From IMG/VR virus record IMGVR_UViG_3300009438_000030, positions 1-21,910 of that record: 21,910 nt of DNA. One strand, 5' to 3'. Shown here piece after piece: positions 7,053 to 13,988 of this stretch. The notes under the pieces are model-generated. The model was not told the origin of the DNA. It saw nothing but the letters and a program-made list of their open reading frames with translations, and ran no database searches. Source of the DNA: a virus. Made by a program: the position numbers and the translations under genes. How positions within the stretch are numbered: the first letter of the stretch is position 1; the number at the start of each line of letters is the position of its first letter.

Positions 7053-8884
7053 CCTGCCGCCTCCCCGTAAGATTTACCGTTATCTGATTCGCACGTGATG
7101 GGTAAGCCTTCTGCCCACGGTGCGGTACTACTCATACACTCTTCGATATAGCGTGTAGCTTCTTCAAGTTCATCCTCTGGTACACAACATACCACGGAAT
7201 CGTGTACAGTCAAAGCCACCTTATACCTTTTAGCAATCGCCAACATCTGATCCCCGATGATACATCTAGCTACCGCTTGGCATACATTCTCTGTGACCTT
7301 ACCGCCATATATCCTAGTGTACCCGCGTCGAGTCTTGTACTTAAACTCTGGCCCACGCTCACCTTGTTCGTACTGTAAGTCGTCATACCGCATCTTGAGT
7401 CCAGACGGTAGTAGTATCCAACCATTACGCCCGTCAGCCCCGTACTTTACTATCCCGTTGGGGCCGAGACTACCGGAGTTACCACGCGACATCTCAACCA
7501 GCATGTTCTGACAATCACGCCATAACGTGTTTATCTTCCAGTTAGCATCTCGGTAGATTCGGATTACCCTTCGAGCTTCCTCTACATCCATGTGAGTACC
7601 GAACGACTGTAGCTGGTCTGAAAAGCGTACCGCACCCATACCATATCCTGCACCTAATATAGTAGTCTTACCTACAAAGCGTTGGTCTTTCGTGACCGCT
7701 TCTTCTGGTATGTTGTATATCTTAGACGCCATCTTTATATACACGTCTTCCTTGTCGGTAAACGCTTGAACTAAATCGTCCTGCCCTGCAAGCCACGCCA
7801 GTACACGCGCTTCGATCTGTGATGAGTCACAGTCAACCATCATGTACCCTTCGGGGGCAAGCATACTGTTCTTTAACTTCTTACCATTCACGCCACGGCT
7901 AGGTAGATTCTGAATATTGATCTTGTCATCGCCTCCCCACCTACCAGTGTGTGCCGCGTAGTATCTTACAGGTACTGGGAGAAGTCCGCGTTTAGCTATA
8001 CCTATAAACCTCTCAGTACGTGATTCCTCAAGCGTGCTCTTGGTGCCTAGCCTAGCAGTTACGAGTGCCTGCACCCTAGAGTCGGAGTGGTTCTCCAACG
8101 CCTTGAACTGCTCATCGTTCTTAGCGAATGCGAATGTTTCCTTGCCAGTGGTCAGGCTTGTCTTTGTAGGGGGTATCACACCTAACCCCTCAAGCAATTC
8201 GGCAAACTTAGGGTTGCTCATAAGTTCTTTCTTAGTAACACCAGAAGACGTTATTAGGTCTTCTTTTATCTGCTTGGTGTCTTCCAAGTGTTGCTCAAGT
8301 AGCCCTAAGTCCAGCTCCAGTACAGGCTCTACGAACATGCGTAGCGTACAGTCTATCAACCGTAGCTCGTTCTTTGGGAACCCTCTGCCCATGACATTAA
8401 ACAACTTATAGGTTAGCTCCACGTCATTGATGCAGTAGTCGCCATACTTATCTAACTCTGCGTCACTGAAGTCCAGCCTACGCTTACCTATCGCGTCTAG
8501 TACTTCCGTCCCTTTAGTGCCGAGGCCGTACCTCTGCGTAAGCGCATGGAGAGAGCCGCCAACTTCGACACCATGTAAAGCACGAGCAATACAAAGAGTG
8601 TCAGCGAGGACGCGAGGATGAACATCAAATAACCAACTGAGAATAGCGCCATCAAACAAAGTGTTGTGGCATAGAAGTACAGACGTACCCCAATCGAAAG
8701 TATGTAAATACTCCTTGAGTTCTTCGTGTGTGCCGCTTGCCCATTCTGTAGCATCGTTATTCACCTTTACACCTACACCCACTACCTCAAAACGAGGGTC
8801 ACGGATGTAGGCTTCTGTTGTCATCTTACGGAGAGAGAAGTCCTTGTCGTAGTACGTTTCAAAGTCAACCGTTATCAAGTCCAT
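7049..8884 (-). CDS. Family A DNA polymerase with 3'-5' exonuclease domain
   Basis: 611 aa from the second in-frame ATG (8884), which has AGAGGAGG at a normal distance; the ATG at 8890 touches the GGAGG. Proofreading domain: DFETYY with D7 and E9, D78, and YCINDVELTY with D154. Polymerase motifs: GRWGGDDKINIQNLP (~315-328), motif A DSSQIEAR with D353, motif B R402-K406-L410-Y414 (KTTILGAGYG), motif C TVHDSVV with H561 and D562. There is no 5'-3' exonuclease domain, as is usual in phages. The residue aligned with E. coli Pol I Phe762 is leucine (L410), a substitution seen in many virioplankton polymerases. This is the replicative polymerase and works with the SSB, primase and helicase downstream in the same operon. 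Assignment essentially certain. Confidence 0.97.
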   Translation of the reverse strand: MDLITVDFETYYDKDFSLRKMTTEAYIRDPRFEVVGVGVKVNNDATEWASGTHEELKEYLHTFDWGTSVLLCHNTLFDGAILSWLFDVHPRVLADTLCIARALHGVEVGGSLHALTQRYGLGTKGTEVLDAIGKRRLDFSDAELDKYGDYCINDVELTYKLFNVMGRGFPKNELRLIDCTLRMFVEPVLELDLGLLEQHLEDTKQIKEDLITSSGVTKKELMSNPKFAELLEGLGVIPPTKTSLTTGKETFAFAKNDEQFKALENHSDSRVQALVTARLGTKSTLEESRTERFIGIAKRGLLPVPVRYYAAHTGRWGGDDKINIQNLPSRGVNGKKLKNSMLAPEGYMMVDCDSSQIEARVLAWLAGQDDLVQAFTDKEDVYIKMASKIYNIPEEAVTKDQRFVGKTTILGAGYGMGAVRFSDQLQSFGTHMDVEEARRVIRIYRDANWKINTLWRDCQNMLVEMSRGNSGSLGPNGIVKYGADGRNGWILLPSGLKMRYDDLQYEQGERGPEFKYKTRRGYTRIYGGKVTENVCQAVARCIIGDQMLAIAKRYKVALTVHDSVVCCVPEDELEEATRYIEECMSSTAPWAEGLPITCESDNGKSYGEAAG

Positions 8885-9032
8885 CTTCATCCTCCTCTAT
8901 GTCTACTACTTCCATGTCTGCCTTGTGTTCGGACTCGGTGATATGCTTGGGGGCTTCCTTATCCCCAAACACATTATGCCAGTTCTCCCAAAACGTCTCG
9001 GCTGTTGGACGCTGACGGCTACCCTTACTCAT
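8865..9032 (-). CDS. Small conserved phage protein (MSKGS...RP family), unknown function
   Basis: 55 aa beginning MSKGSRQRPTAETFWENWHN. A longer frame reaching 9140 starts with TTG and would overlap the 57-aa gene almost entirely. The ATG at 9032 is better because it overlaps that gene's stop by 8 bases and gives the familiar N-terminus of a small phage protein family (MSKGSxxRP, then an aromatic-rich helix with FG). The C-terminal third is very acidic (VVDIEEDEDGLDNG). Its last bases carry the Shine-Dalgarno and first codons of the polymerase gene, so translation of the two is likely coupled. Function unknown. Confidence 0.65.
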   Translation of the reverse strand: MSKGSRQRPTAETFWENWHNVFGDKEAPKHITESEHKADMEVVDIEEDEDGLDNG

Positions 9033-9198
9033 CCAAGATACGCTCATCTTTGTATAGTTCGCTACCTGTATCCAATATCCATCTGCTACCTGTAAGTCCA
9101 TAATATATGCGAAATACTCGCCCATATTGAGACAGCCCAACTACCTTATCGTCACTTGGATCAAAAATAATCTGTATTATCCGTTCGTCAATCTTCAT
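9025..9198 (-). CDS. 57-aa hypothetical protein, beta-rich
   Basis: Reads MKIDERIIQIIFDPSDDKVV, then a GLSQYGRVFRIYYG-type strand-turn-strand and a SRWILDTGSE segment, ending KDERILDE. This pattern resembles small 'interrogate-the-dial' single beta-blade proteins common in phages and bacteria. The ATG at 9198 has GGGAG 6 bases upstream and lies inside the end of the DUF3310 gene (11-base overlap). Its stop overlaps the next gene by 8 bases. The fit of the ribosome-binding site and both overlaps supports it over the competing frame on the same strand. Function unknown. Confidence 0.65.
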   Translation of the reverse strand: MKIDERIIQIIFDPSDDKVVGLSQYGRVFRIYYGLTGSRWILDTGSELYKDERILDE

Positions 9199-9520
9199 TT
9201 TCAACTCCCTCTATTAACTTGTTTAGGTACCACTGCGCTTTCTTCAAGTCCTCTAGCGGCTTACCCTTTCGCTCATACCTCCAAAGGTATTTCAGACATG
9301 CGCCTTTGCAGTAACCTTGGAATGCTTCGGCAGTCATGCTCGCTTCTATACCCTCAATACATTCGATGTTGCCATAGGTATAGTGGTTGGGGTGGTTGAC
9401 CATATCGTCGGGCGGGTTGTCCATGGCCGTACCCCAATGCTCTAGCCCAGTTTTCTCTATCGCGGGGGCAAGGGCACGTAACCTATCCCAATCGGCTGGT
9501 GTTGCGTCATCAATACTCAT
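9188..9520 (-). CDS. DUF3310-family protein
   Basis: 110 aa from the ATG at 9520, which has GGAGG 5 bases upstream. An in-frame ATG at 9550 lies within the upstream gene and lacks such a site. Residues ~39-106 carry the DUF3310 signature: MVNHPNHY, then ECIEGIEA, FQGYCKGACLKYLWRYERKG and a terminal KAQWYLNKLI helix. DUF3310 proteins are widespread in tailed phages, sometimes annotated as nucleotide-kinase-like, but no activity is firmly known. The N-terminal ~35 residues are an additional variable segment. It begins one base after the VRR-NUC stop. The family call is strong; the function is open. Confidence 0.88.
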   Translation of the reverse strand: MSIDDATPADWDRLRALAPAIEKTGLEHWGTAMDNPPDDMVNHPNHYTYGNIECIEGIEASMTAEAFQGYCKGACLKYLWRYERKGKPLEDLKKAQWYLNKLIEGVENED

Positions 9521-9521
9521 A

Positions 9522-9809
9522 CTATCCTCCGAGGATTTGTTTAATATCATTCATATTGTCTTCGTTAACTACGTACGCAATTCCGTACGCCTCGCTTATC
9601 TCTCTGAGATTCTTTTCCTGTAAAGCTGTTGGCGTGTTCTTGCCTGCCTTACATTCGATCCCAAAGAACTTCCCGTTGTAGCAACCTACTATGTCAGGCA
9701 CTCCGCTCTTACCGTATCCCCCAGTAGCAGGGAAAAAGTAATAACACCCTAACGCTTTCAACTGCTCAACTATCTTCTTCTTAACCTTCCCTTCTGGCGT
9801 CATAGCCAT
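9522..9809 (-). CDS. VRR-NUC domain nuclease (PD-(D/E)XK)
   Basis: 95 aa and consisting only of the stand-alone virus-type VRR-NUC fold: TPEGKVKKKIVEQL helix with E6, GYGKSGVPDIVG with D39, FFGIECKAG with E52 and K54, and TALQEKNL with Q64. All catalytic positions of the family are present. VRR-NUC proteins are structure-selective nucleases (flap or Holliday-junction cleavage has been shown for relatives), so this one likely resolves branched phage DNA during replication or before packaging. The ATG has AAAGGAG 6 bases upstream. It leads a compact run with DUF3310 and DNA polymerase. High confidence in the family. Confidence 0.93.
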   Translation of the reverse strand: MAMTPEGKVKKKIVEQLKALGCYYFFPATGGYGKSGVPDIVGCYNGKFFGIECKAGKNTPTALQEKNLREISEAYGIAYVVNEDNMNDIKQILGG

Positions 9810-9830
9810 AACCCTCTCCTTTTAGCCGAG

Positions 9831-9840
9831 AACTGGTATC
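9831..9840 (+). repeat. AACTGGTATC motif copy, intergenic
   Basis: AACTGGTATC followed by AGT in the short gap upstream of the VRR-NUC gene. The same 10-mer recurs at 16753, 16846 and 16890 in the non-coding hub, and once inside the primase gene (1060). ACTG-GTAT-CAGT here is partly palindromic, so it could be a protein-binding site. Confidence 0.4.
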
Positions 9841-9850
9841 AGTCCCTCTA

Positions 9851-10129
9851 TTATTTAAATACCCAGAATGTGTGTTCGTCGATGCGCCTACCAATACCCT
9901 CTACAGGTTCGGTGGGCGGTGTAGGGTCACACATCATCAGCACCGAGAGCCTTTCTTCAAGCCACTCCGGTACATCTTCATCCAGATCATATAACCCCTC
10001 ACACTCCGAGTCAACACAATTCATACCCAAACACGTTACCTCAATACTATTGGTGTACCCCAGCGTAGTAACGCGGTAAGCGTTGGGCATTTCTGTCGGA
10101 TCGTTCCATATCGTATCATTGTGTGACAT
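9851..10129 (-). CDS. 92-aa hypothetical protein sharing a C-terminal module with its neighbour
   Basis: The ATG at 10129 was chosen over the longer frame because GAGG precedes it and the N-terminus (MSHNDTIWNDPTEMPNAYRV) looks genuine. It overlaps the end of the 311-aa gene by 14 bases. Three cysteines (C33, C38, C43) sit in the middle. Residues ~53-90 (VPEWLEERLSVLMMC ... GIGRRIDEHTFWV) parallel the final ~37 residues of the 311-aa protein, suggesting a duplicated module. No family or function recognised. Confidence 0.65.
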   Translation of the reverse strand: MSHNDTIWNDPTEMPNAYRVTTLGYTNSIEVTCLGMNCVDSECEGLYDLDEDVPEWLEERLSVLMMCDPTPPTEPVEGIGRRIDEHTFWVFK

Positions 10130-11051
10130 AGAACAGAGCCTCACTGTGACGGTACCCAACCTGCGGCACGTAGTCCCCCACCCCACATATAGACAGTGTG
10201 GACAGTTTACCCAACACGCCATCGGGTAAATCATCATAGTAAGTAGTAGCTCGAGGCGGCGTATTCCTCTCCATATTGTGCATATCCCCCACCGTACATA
10301 CATCGAACGCTTGCTTACCTAACCTCTCGTACACTCGAATAGCATACATAGGCATCTCTGCGTCATATTTGGATTGATCTTTCGCCCCTTTGGCCACGCG
10401 TAAAGACGTTAGGTTATCTGGTACAGTCTTATCTAAAAACTCATACCCAGAGTCCAGTAGCATGTACATCTCATTGAGTATTGGGGCGGTCACTTGTTCG
10501 CGTGTCTCGTTCCATTCCCCACCGAGCAATCGGCTCCACGCAGTGCAATGCTTAGTTTGAGTATCATCTACCGCACGCATTAACGCACTCCTACACTTAG
10601 TCCTACTGGCAAGCACTACCTCACTGTGCGTACATCTGCGCAAGTACTTCTTTGCATTCCGCATGGCCTGTACTGGTAAGGCAGTGACCTTTGTACGGAA
10701 CTCCGAAGCGTAGTTGCTGTGCTTGTTATTGACTATGTCTCTACTGTACACACTGTACACTATCTTCTCTTTGGTATGGCAGAACCCCACTTCTATCCAA
10801 CCCATAGTGTATTCGTCCTCGGGGTAGTAAACGTGATACACCGTGTCTCGATGACTGCTATCGTGGTCAGGGCGTACCTCACAACCTCTGAAGGCTTGCT
10901 TTATCTCATTGATAAACCAATTCAACTCGTAGCGGTTTGTCGCGTTACCTACGGGTGAAGGCAGGGCAATCTTCTGTGCGTCAGCAACTGTACATAGCCA
11001 GTACTTCCCCTCCTCGTTGTACGCATGTACGTACTTCCGATGTTCAGCCAT
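10116..11051 (-). CDS. 311-aa hypothetical phage protein
   Basis: No recognised domain or catalytic motif. The protein is soluble-looking and rich in Tyr, Cys and charged residues. It begins MAEHRKYVHAYNEEGKYW, has a helical middle (~130-200), and ends LPDGVLGKLSTLSIC ... VGYRHSEALFYV, the module also present at the end of the 92-aa protein encoded next. The ATG follows the 285-aa stop by one base, with GAGGTG as ribosome-binding site, so the 285- and 311-aa products are made from one message and may work together. The frame is clearly coding (long, compact spacing). Confidence 0.75.
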   Translation of the reverse strand: MAEHRKYVHAYNEEGKYWLCTVADAQKIALPSPVGNATNRYELNWFINEIKQAFRGCEVRPDHDSSHRDTVYHVYYPEDEYTMGWIEVGFCHTKEKIVYSVYSRDIVNNKHSNYASEFRTKVTALPVQAMRNAKKYLRRCTHSEVVLASRTKCRSALMRAVDDTQTKHCTAWSRLLGGEWNETREQVTAPILNEMYMLLDSGYEFLDKTVPDNLTSLRVAKGAKDQSKYDAEMPMYAIRVYERLGKQAFDVCTVGDMHNMERNTPPRATTYYDDLPDGVLGKLSTLSICGVGDYVPQVGYRHSEALFYVTQ

Positions 11052-11052
11052 G

Positions 11053-11910
11053 TTATTTCACCTCTCTGTATTCTTCATGTGACGTAGTGAACGCGCCCAT
11101 GTAGTTAACCCACGTATTGAACTTGGCGCGGAACTTCTTAGGGTCACTTGTTAGGCTGACGTTAGTAGTTGGGTTTGTGTCTCTCCAGTACCTGTTACCC
11201 ATGCTAGCTGATAACTCACACAGGAACGCGTGTACCATAGTGGTACGTTGCTCGTGTTGATCGTCCATCAGCATGTCTCTAAACGTGTCACCCCTGACTG
11301 TATTAGCGCCCCACGTTGCATCGCGGTTTGAATCCCAGCCCATAGTGCCCTCAAGTATCGGGGTCATAGTCCACGCCCAGTGCAAGTACTCGTCGATAGC
11401 TTTCTTGTACGGCGCCTTGGCTTCTTTGTTAACACGTACTCGTGTGATAGGTACAGGGTGCGGGTCGCTCGTCAATGTCCATGCCCCAGTCTGTTTACTG
11501 GTGGTAAACACCACCGGCTTGGCAACATCCTTGGGTAAGTAGTAGCGGCTGCCGTCATAACGTATGTACTGCTTGCCGCTATCCACAATGAAGTCCATGC
11601 CCAGAGGCATACACCGCTCAAGGAACGAGTACCTGCCATTGTGTGCATAGTCACCCGTCTCGTTACGAAACCATACTGTGTCAGTGCCATCGGCATTGCG
11701 AGTCCAGACCACTGCGGCAGTTCCGGCATAGCGTTGATGCTCCCCGTAATCTGATAACACGTACTGGTGTGGGGACACCTTGATGATACATTCCCACTTA
11801 CGTCTGCGGTCACCCATAGGCACTATGTTAGTACCCCTGATTGGTTTGGTGTTGTTGTACAAATGTTCCACGTGCGTGAAACTGTCTAGCCCATAATTAT
11901 ACATAGCCAT
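11053..11910 (-). CDS. 285-aa hypothetical phage protein, first gene behind a palindromic leader
   Basis: Begins MAMYNYGLDSFTHVEHLYNN and has a strand-rich first half with aromatic and Arg clusters (YVLSDYGEHQRYAG, VWFRNETGDYAHNGRYSFLERC) and a more helical second half (AIDEYLHWAWTMTPILEG). No family motif recognised, and no signal peptide or membrane span. The ATG has CGGAG in the segment CGGAGCAATATT, preceded by a perfect 20-bp palindrome (11932-11951). The AAA+ and 303-aa genes have matching leaders, so it is probably controlled in parallel with them. Function unknown. Confidence 0.75.
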   Translation of the reverse strand: MAMYNYGLDSFTHVEHLYNNTKPIRGTNIVPMGDRRRKWECIIKVSPHQYVLSDYGEHQRYAGTAAVVWTRNADGTDTVWFRNETGDYAHNGRYSFLERCMPLGMDFIVDSGKQYIRYDGSRYYLPKDVAKPVVFTTSKQTGAWTLTSDPHPVPITRVRVNKEAKAPYKKAIDEYLHWAWTMTPILEGTMGWDSNRDATWGANTVRGDTFRDMLMDDQHEQRTTMVHAFLCELSASMGNRYWRDTNPTTNVSLTSDPKKFRAKFNTWVNYMGAFTTSHEEYREVK

Positions 11911-11931
11911 AATATTGCTCCGAGTTGTTTT

Positions 11932-11951
11932 GTTATAACACGTGTTATAAC
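11932..11951 (-). promoter_or_regulatory. Perfect 20-bp palindrome in leader of the 285-aa gene
   Basis: GTTATAACACGTGTTATAAC is identical to its reverse complement. On the minus strand it is preceded by AACTAAAA and followed by AAAACAACTCGGAGCAATA and the 285-aa start. The flanks match the leaders of the 356-aa and 303-aa genes, which carry a different palindrome at the same place. It could be a dimeric-regulator operator or an mRNA hairpin. Confidence 0.65.
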
Positions 11952-11961
11952 TTTTAGTTAG

Positions 11962-12081
11962 TTAGCATATCCCCCGCATAAAGCAGTCGGTGTACGCCAT
12001 TTCGTTTACTGTCATGTACATCAGCAGTACTACTACTCCTGCCAGTATGTATATGATGTCCCCTTTCTTATTGTTATCCAT
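11962..12081 (-). CDS. 39-aa single-pass membrane peptide
   Basis: ATG at 12081 with AGGGG 6 bases upstream, starting 3 bases after the stop of the 73-aa gene. The sequence is MDNNKKGDI followed by a hydrophobic helix IYILAGVVVLLMYMTV (~9-25) and a short tail ending CFMRGIC. The basic N-terminus suggests it stays cytoplasmic. No known family; a small phage membrane protein. Supported by ribosome-binding site, spacing and membrane-helix composition. Confidence 0.55.
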   Translation of the reverse strand: MDNNKKGDIIYILAGVVVLLMYMTVNEMAYTDCFMRGIC

Positions 12082-12084
12082 ACG

Positions 12085-12306
12085 TTACCCCTGTTGTATG
12101 CGTTGCCACGCACGTTGCACTGTACCCACGTCATTGCGATCATAGTCACTGTCCACTGGCGTATCTCTAACGTGTTCATAGTAGAACTCCAACGCTTCTT
12201 CGACAGTGTTGATCGCCTCTTGCCACTCCATACGCAGTTCATCTGCGGTTGATAGATGCGCCCTACCTACTTCATGCACCCTTCCGTACTTATTATCTTC
12301 ACTCAT
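12085..12306 (-). CDS. 73-aa acidic hypothetical protein
   Basis: ATG at 12306 with AGGAG 6 bases upstream and an ATGA overlap with the wing-helix gene; a further upstream in-frame ATG (12327) has no such site. Reads MSEDNKYGRVHEVGRAHL, then amphipathic helices (ADELRMEWQEAINTVEEALEFYYEHV) and a C-terminal VQRAWQRIQQG. Entirely helical and soluble. No family recognised; it may be a small partner of a neighbouring protein. Confidence 0.6.
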   Translation of the reverse strand: MSEDNKYGRVHEVGRAHLSTADELRMEWQEAINTVEEALEFYYEHVRDTPVDSDYDRNDVGTVQRAWQRIQQG

Positions 12307-12587
12307 ACCAATCTCCTGTTTAGCCATTCGCCTGATAACTTCTCAGTGGGCGTACTGAAAGAACTTTTTTGTCTAGGGGTAGTGTTGCTCCTAGGTCTGC
12401 TACCAAACCTACTATCACCATACATAGGGCGCAGATGTGAGTCATGCACCTCCAATGCTTTGTGTAGTCTGGTAGCCATTGCGTTATGCGGCACGCCCGA
12501 TACACTCGCGTACTCTCTCGCCGTATACATGTGTCCTGTTACTAAGTCAGGGTGTGAACCCATAAACTTTATAAGTCGTGCCGCCAT
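12303..12587 (-). CDS. 94-aa protein with winged-helix-like N-terminus
   Basis: The first ~55 residues resemble a winged HTH: a HPDLVTGHMYTAREYASVSG helix pair, then PHNAMATRLHKALEVH as the likely recognition helix, and HLRPM. The rest is basic and low complexity (RFGSRPRSNTTPRQKSSF). The ATG overlaps the VWA gene's stop by one base (TAATG) with GAGGG upstream, so it is made with the AAA+/VWA island. It is a candidate DNA-binding regulator, possibly of the palindromic sites. The HTH call is from pattern only. Confidence 0.6.
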   Translation of the reverse strand: MAARLIKFMGSHPDLVTGHMYTAREYASVSGVPHNAMATRLHKALEVHDSHLRPMYGDSRFGSRPRSNTTPRQKSSFSTPTEKLSGEWLNRRLV

Positions 12588-13801
12588 TATATATCCCTCG
12601 ATTTGATGTGTACTGCCTTACCCTCATCGGGTACTGCGCCCTTGTTATCCAGTATCGCCCAGAGTATAGGGCAAGTCCAGTCACCCCAGCCAGAGTACAA
12701 GTAGCCATCAGTAAGGACGATACACGCTTGGGGCTTGATACCCTCGTCGGCCATGTACTGCGTGACACAGTTGACATCGGTACCACCACCACCCATAGGC
12801 TTGGTAGACTTGACCAGATTGTCTAGCTCGTGCATGTCGTATACCTCGTCACCCACAACACTGCTACCCCAGTACAGTAGACGTAGCTTGTCAGGTTTGA
12901 CTGTGTCGCATACACCCTTGACCTCAGACAGGAACGCTGTCAACTCTCGTTGTCTGACAGAGCCTGACGTGTCAATGGCAATGACCAACTCACCCACCTG
13001 CTCACTGATACCGCTAGGCATGATGATACCCTGACTCATCAACCTGCGATTGGGTCGAGCGTATGTAGAGTAGTCGCTACCTGCACACGTATTCTGGATG
13101 AACTCACGTAGCACCTCGCGCCAGTCAACCTGTGGCTGTAGTAACTCGTCGAGATCGCGGTTGCCTGTACCCCCCATCTTACCTGCGGCCATGGCACCCT
13201 GACGTATAGCCTCGTCAATGTCACGCGCCAACTCACGCTTGTCCTCGTCGGATAGAGACTGCGCACCCTCCCAGTCATGCTCGTCAAGTCCTGCGGTGCC
13301 GTCTTCACTCTGTCCACCATCACCCTGTGAGTCTTGCGACTGCTCGTCCTGCTCCTTGCGTAGGATGTTGAACACCTGTGCGCTGTCCATACCACGGAAC
13401 CGTTCATCGACTAGCCCACCCTCGGGCAGTGTGGCGAACCCATCTTGCCTGTTGTCATCGACGATCTTGATGTTGATAACGTAGTCACACGCGCAGTTAG
13501 CTAGGTGTGGGTCAATGTCATACATCCACTTCCATATCTCAAGGTGACGGTGTAGCTTGTGTCCCTCATCCTCGTGCAGTACTAGCCCACGCAATTCGGC
13601 ATCGGTCAGTCCGTCAACGAATGCACGTCCGTACTTCACATCACGCCCATTGGTACAGGCTGTCGGTATATCATCCTCGATAGTTTTCTCACCGATCATC
13701 AACACACCGGCTAGTGCTGTGTATCTAGGATGCCCCATGATGGCGACGACTGCTTTGGACAGTCGCTCCTCTGCTGTAAGTTGTTTACCTATAGTTAACA
13801 T
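12587..13801 (-). CDS. VWA-domain protein with metallopeptidase-like N-terminal region (DUF2201-like)
   Basis: 404 aa. The N-terminal ~150 residues resemble the putative metallopeptidase region found with VWA domains in phages (DUF2201): LVLHEDEGHKLHRHL at 73-87, then CDYVINIKI (105-113). The expected HExxH reads H76-E77-D-E-G-H81, one residue too long. A disordered acidic Ser/Gln/Asp linker (~150-185) follows. The C-terminal VWA domain keeps the full metal-ion-dependent adhesion site: DTSGS (277-281), GGGTD (T341), LTDG (D365). VWA proteins paired with MoxR-type AAA+ ATPases form chaperone or metal-insertion machines, and the AAA+ gene lies one gene upstream. The ATG has GGGAG at 7 bases, inside a small hairpin. 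Confidence 0.85.
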   Translation of the reverse strand: MLTIGKQLTAEERLSKAVVAIMGHPRYTALAGVLMIGEKTIEDDIPTACTNGRDVKYGRAFVDGLTDAELRGLVLHEDEGHKLHRHLEIWKWMYDIDPHLANCACDYVINIKIVDDNRQDGFATLPEGGLVDERFRGMDSAQVFNILRKEQDEQSQDSQGDGGQSEDGTAGLDEHDWEGAQSLSDEDKRELARDIDEAIRQGAMAAGKMGGTGNRDLDELLQPQVDWREVLREFIQNTCAGSDYSTYARPNRRLMSQGIIMPSGISEQVGELVIAIDTSGSVRQRELTAFLSEVKGVCDTVKPDKLRLLYWGSSVVGDEVYDMHELDNLVKSTKPMGGGGTDVNCVTQYMADEGIKPQACIVLTDGYLYSGWGDWTCPILWAILDNKGAVPDEGKAVHIKSRDI

Positions 13802-13988
13802 GATTTACTCCCGTAAATACTCGGACTCTACGTCCACACATACTACACCTTGATACCCAGTCACCGGCTGGCTTGGTACACCGACAATACCTATTGCGAG
13901 TATCCTCCGCGAACTCGTACCTACCACACGTCTTAAACTTGGTAGGGTGTAGTCTTAGTTGTAACAATTCGCTACGCGTTATCTTCAT
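13785..13988 (-). CDS. 67-aa Cys-rich, zinc-ribbon-like basic protein
   Basis: MKITRSELLQLRLHPTKFKT is followed by C21, a C35-x-C37 pair and a CSMC pair (C48, C51), giving a plausible four-Cys zinc site C35/C37/C48/C51. The C-terminus is basic (GRRVRVF). The ATG overlaps the AAA+ stop (ATGA) and the end overlaps the VWA start by 17 bases, so it is co-translated between the two partner genes. Possibly an adaptor or nucleic-acid-binding protein; function unknown. Confidence 0.6.
   Translation of the reverse strand: MKITRSELLQLRLHPTKFKTCGRYEFAEDTRNRYCRCTKPAGDWVSRCSMCGRRVRVFTGVNHVNYR
13803..13818 (-). promoter_or_regulatory. Hairpin presenting the VWA gene Shine-Dalgarno in its loop
   Basis: On the minus strand ATTTAC and GTAAAT pair perfectly around the loop GGGA, which is the core of the ribosome-binding site of the 404-aa VWA gene. 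The stem is short and AT-rich, so any effect on translation would be modest. Confidence 0.35.

Noticed and set aside
8497-8754. 85-aa minus-strand frame with hydrophobic stretch
   Set aside because: Lies within the DNA polymerase exonuclease domain in another frame; the apparent hydrophobicity is a frame-shadow effect.
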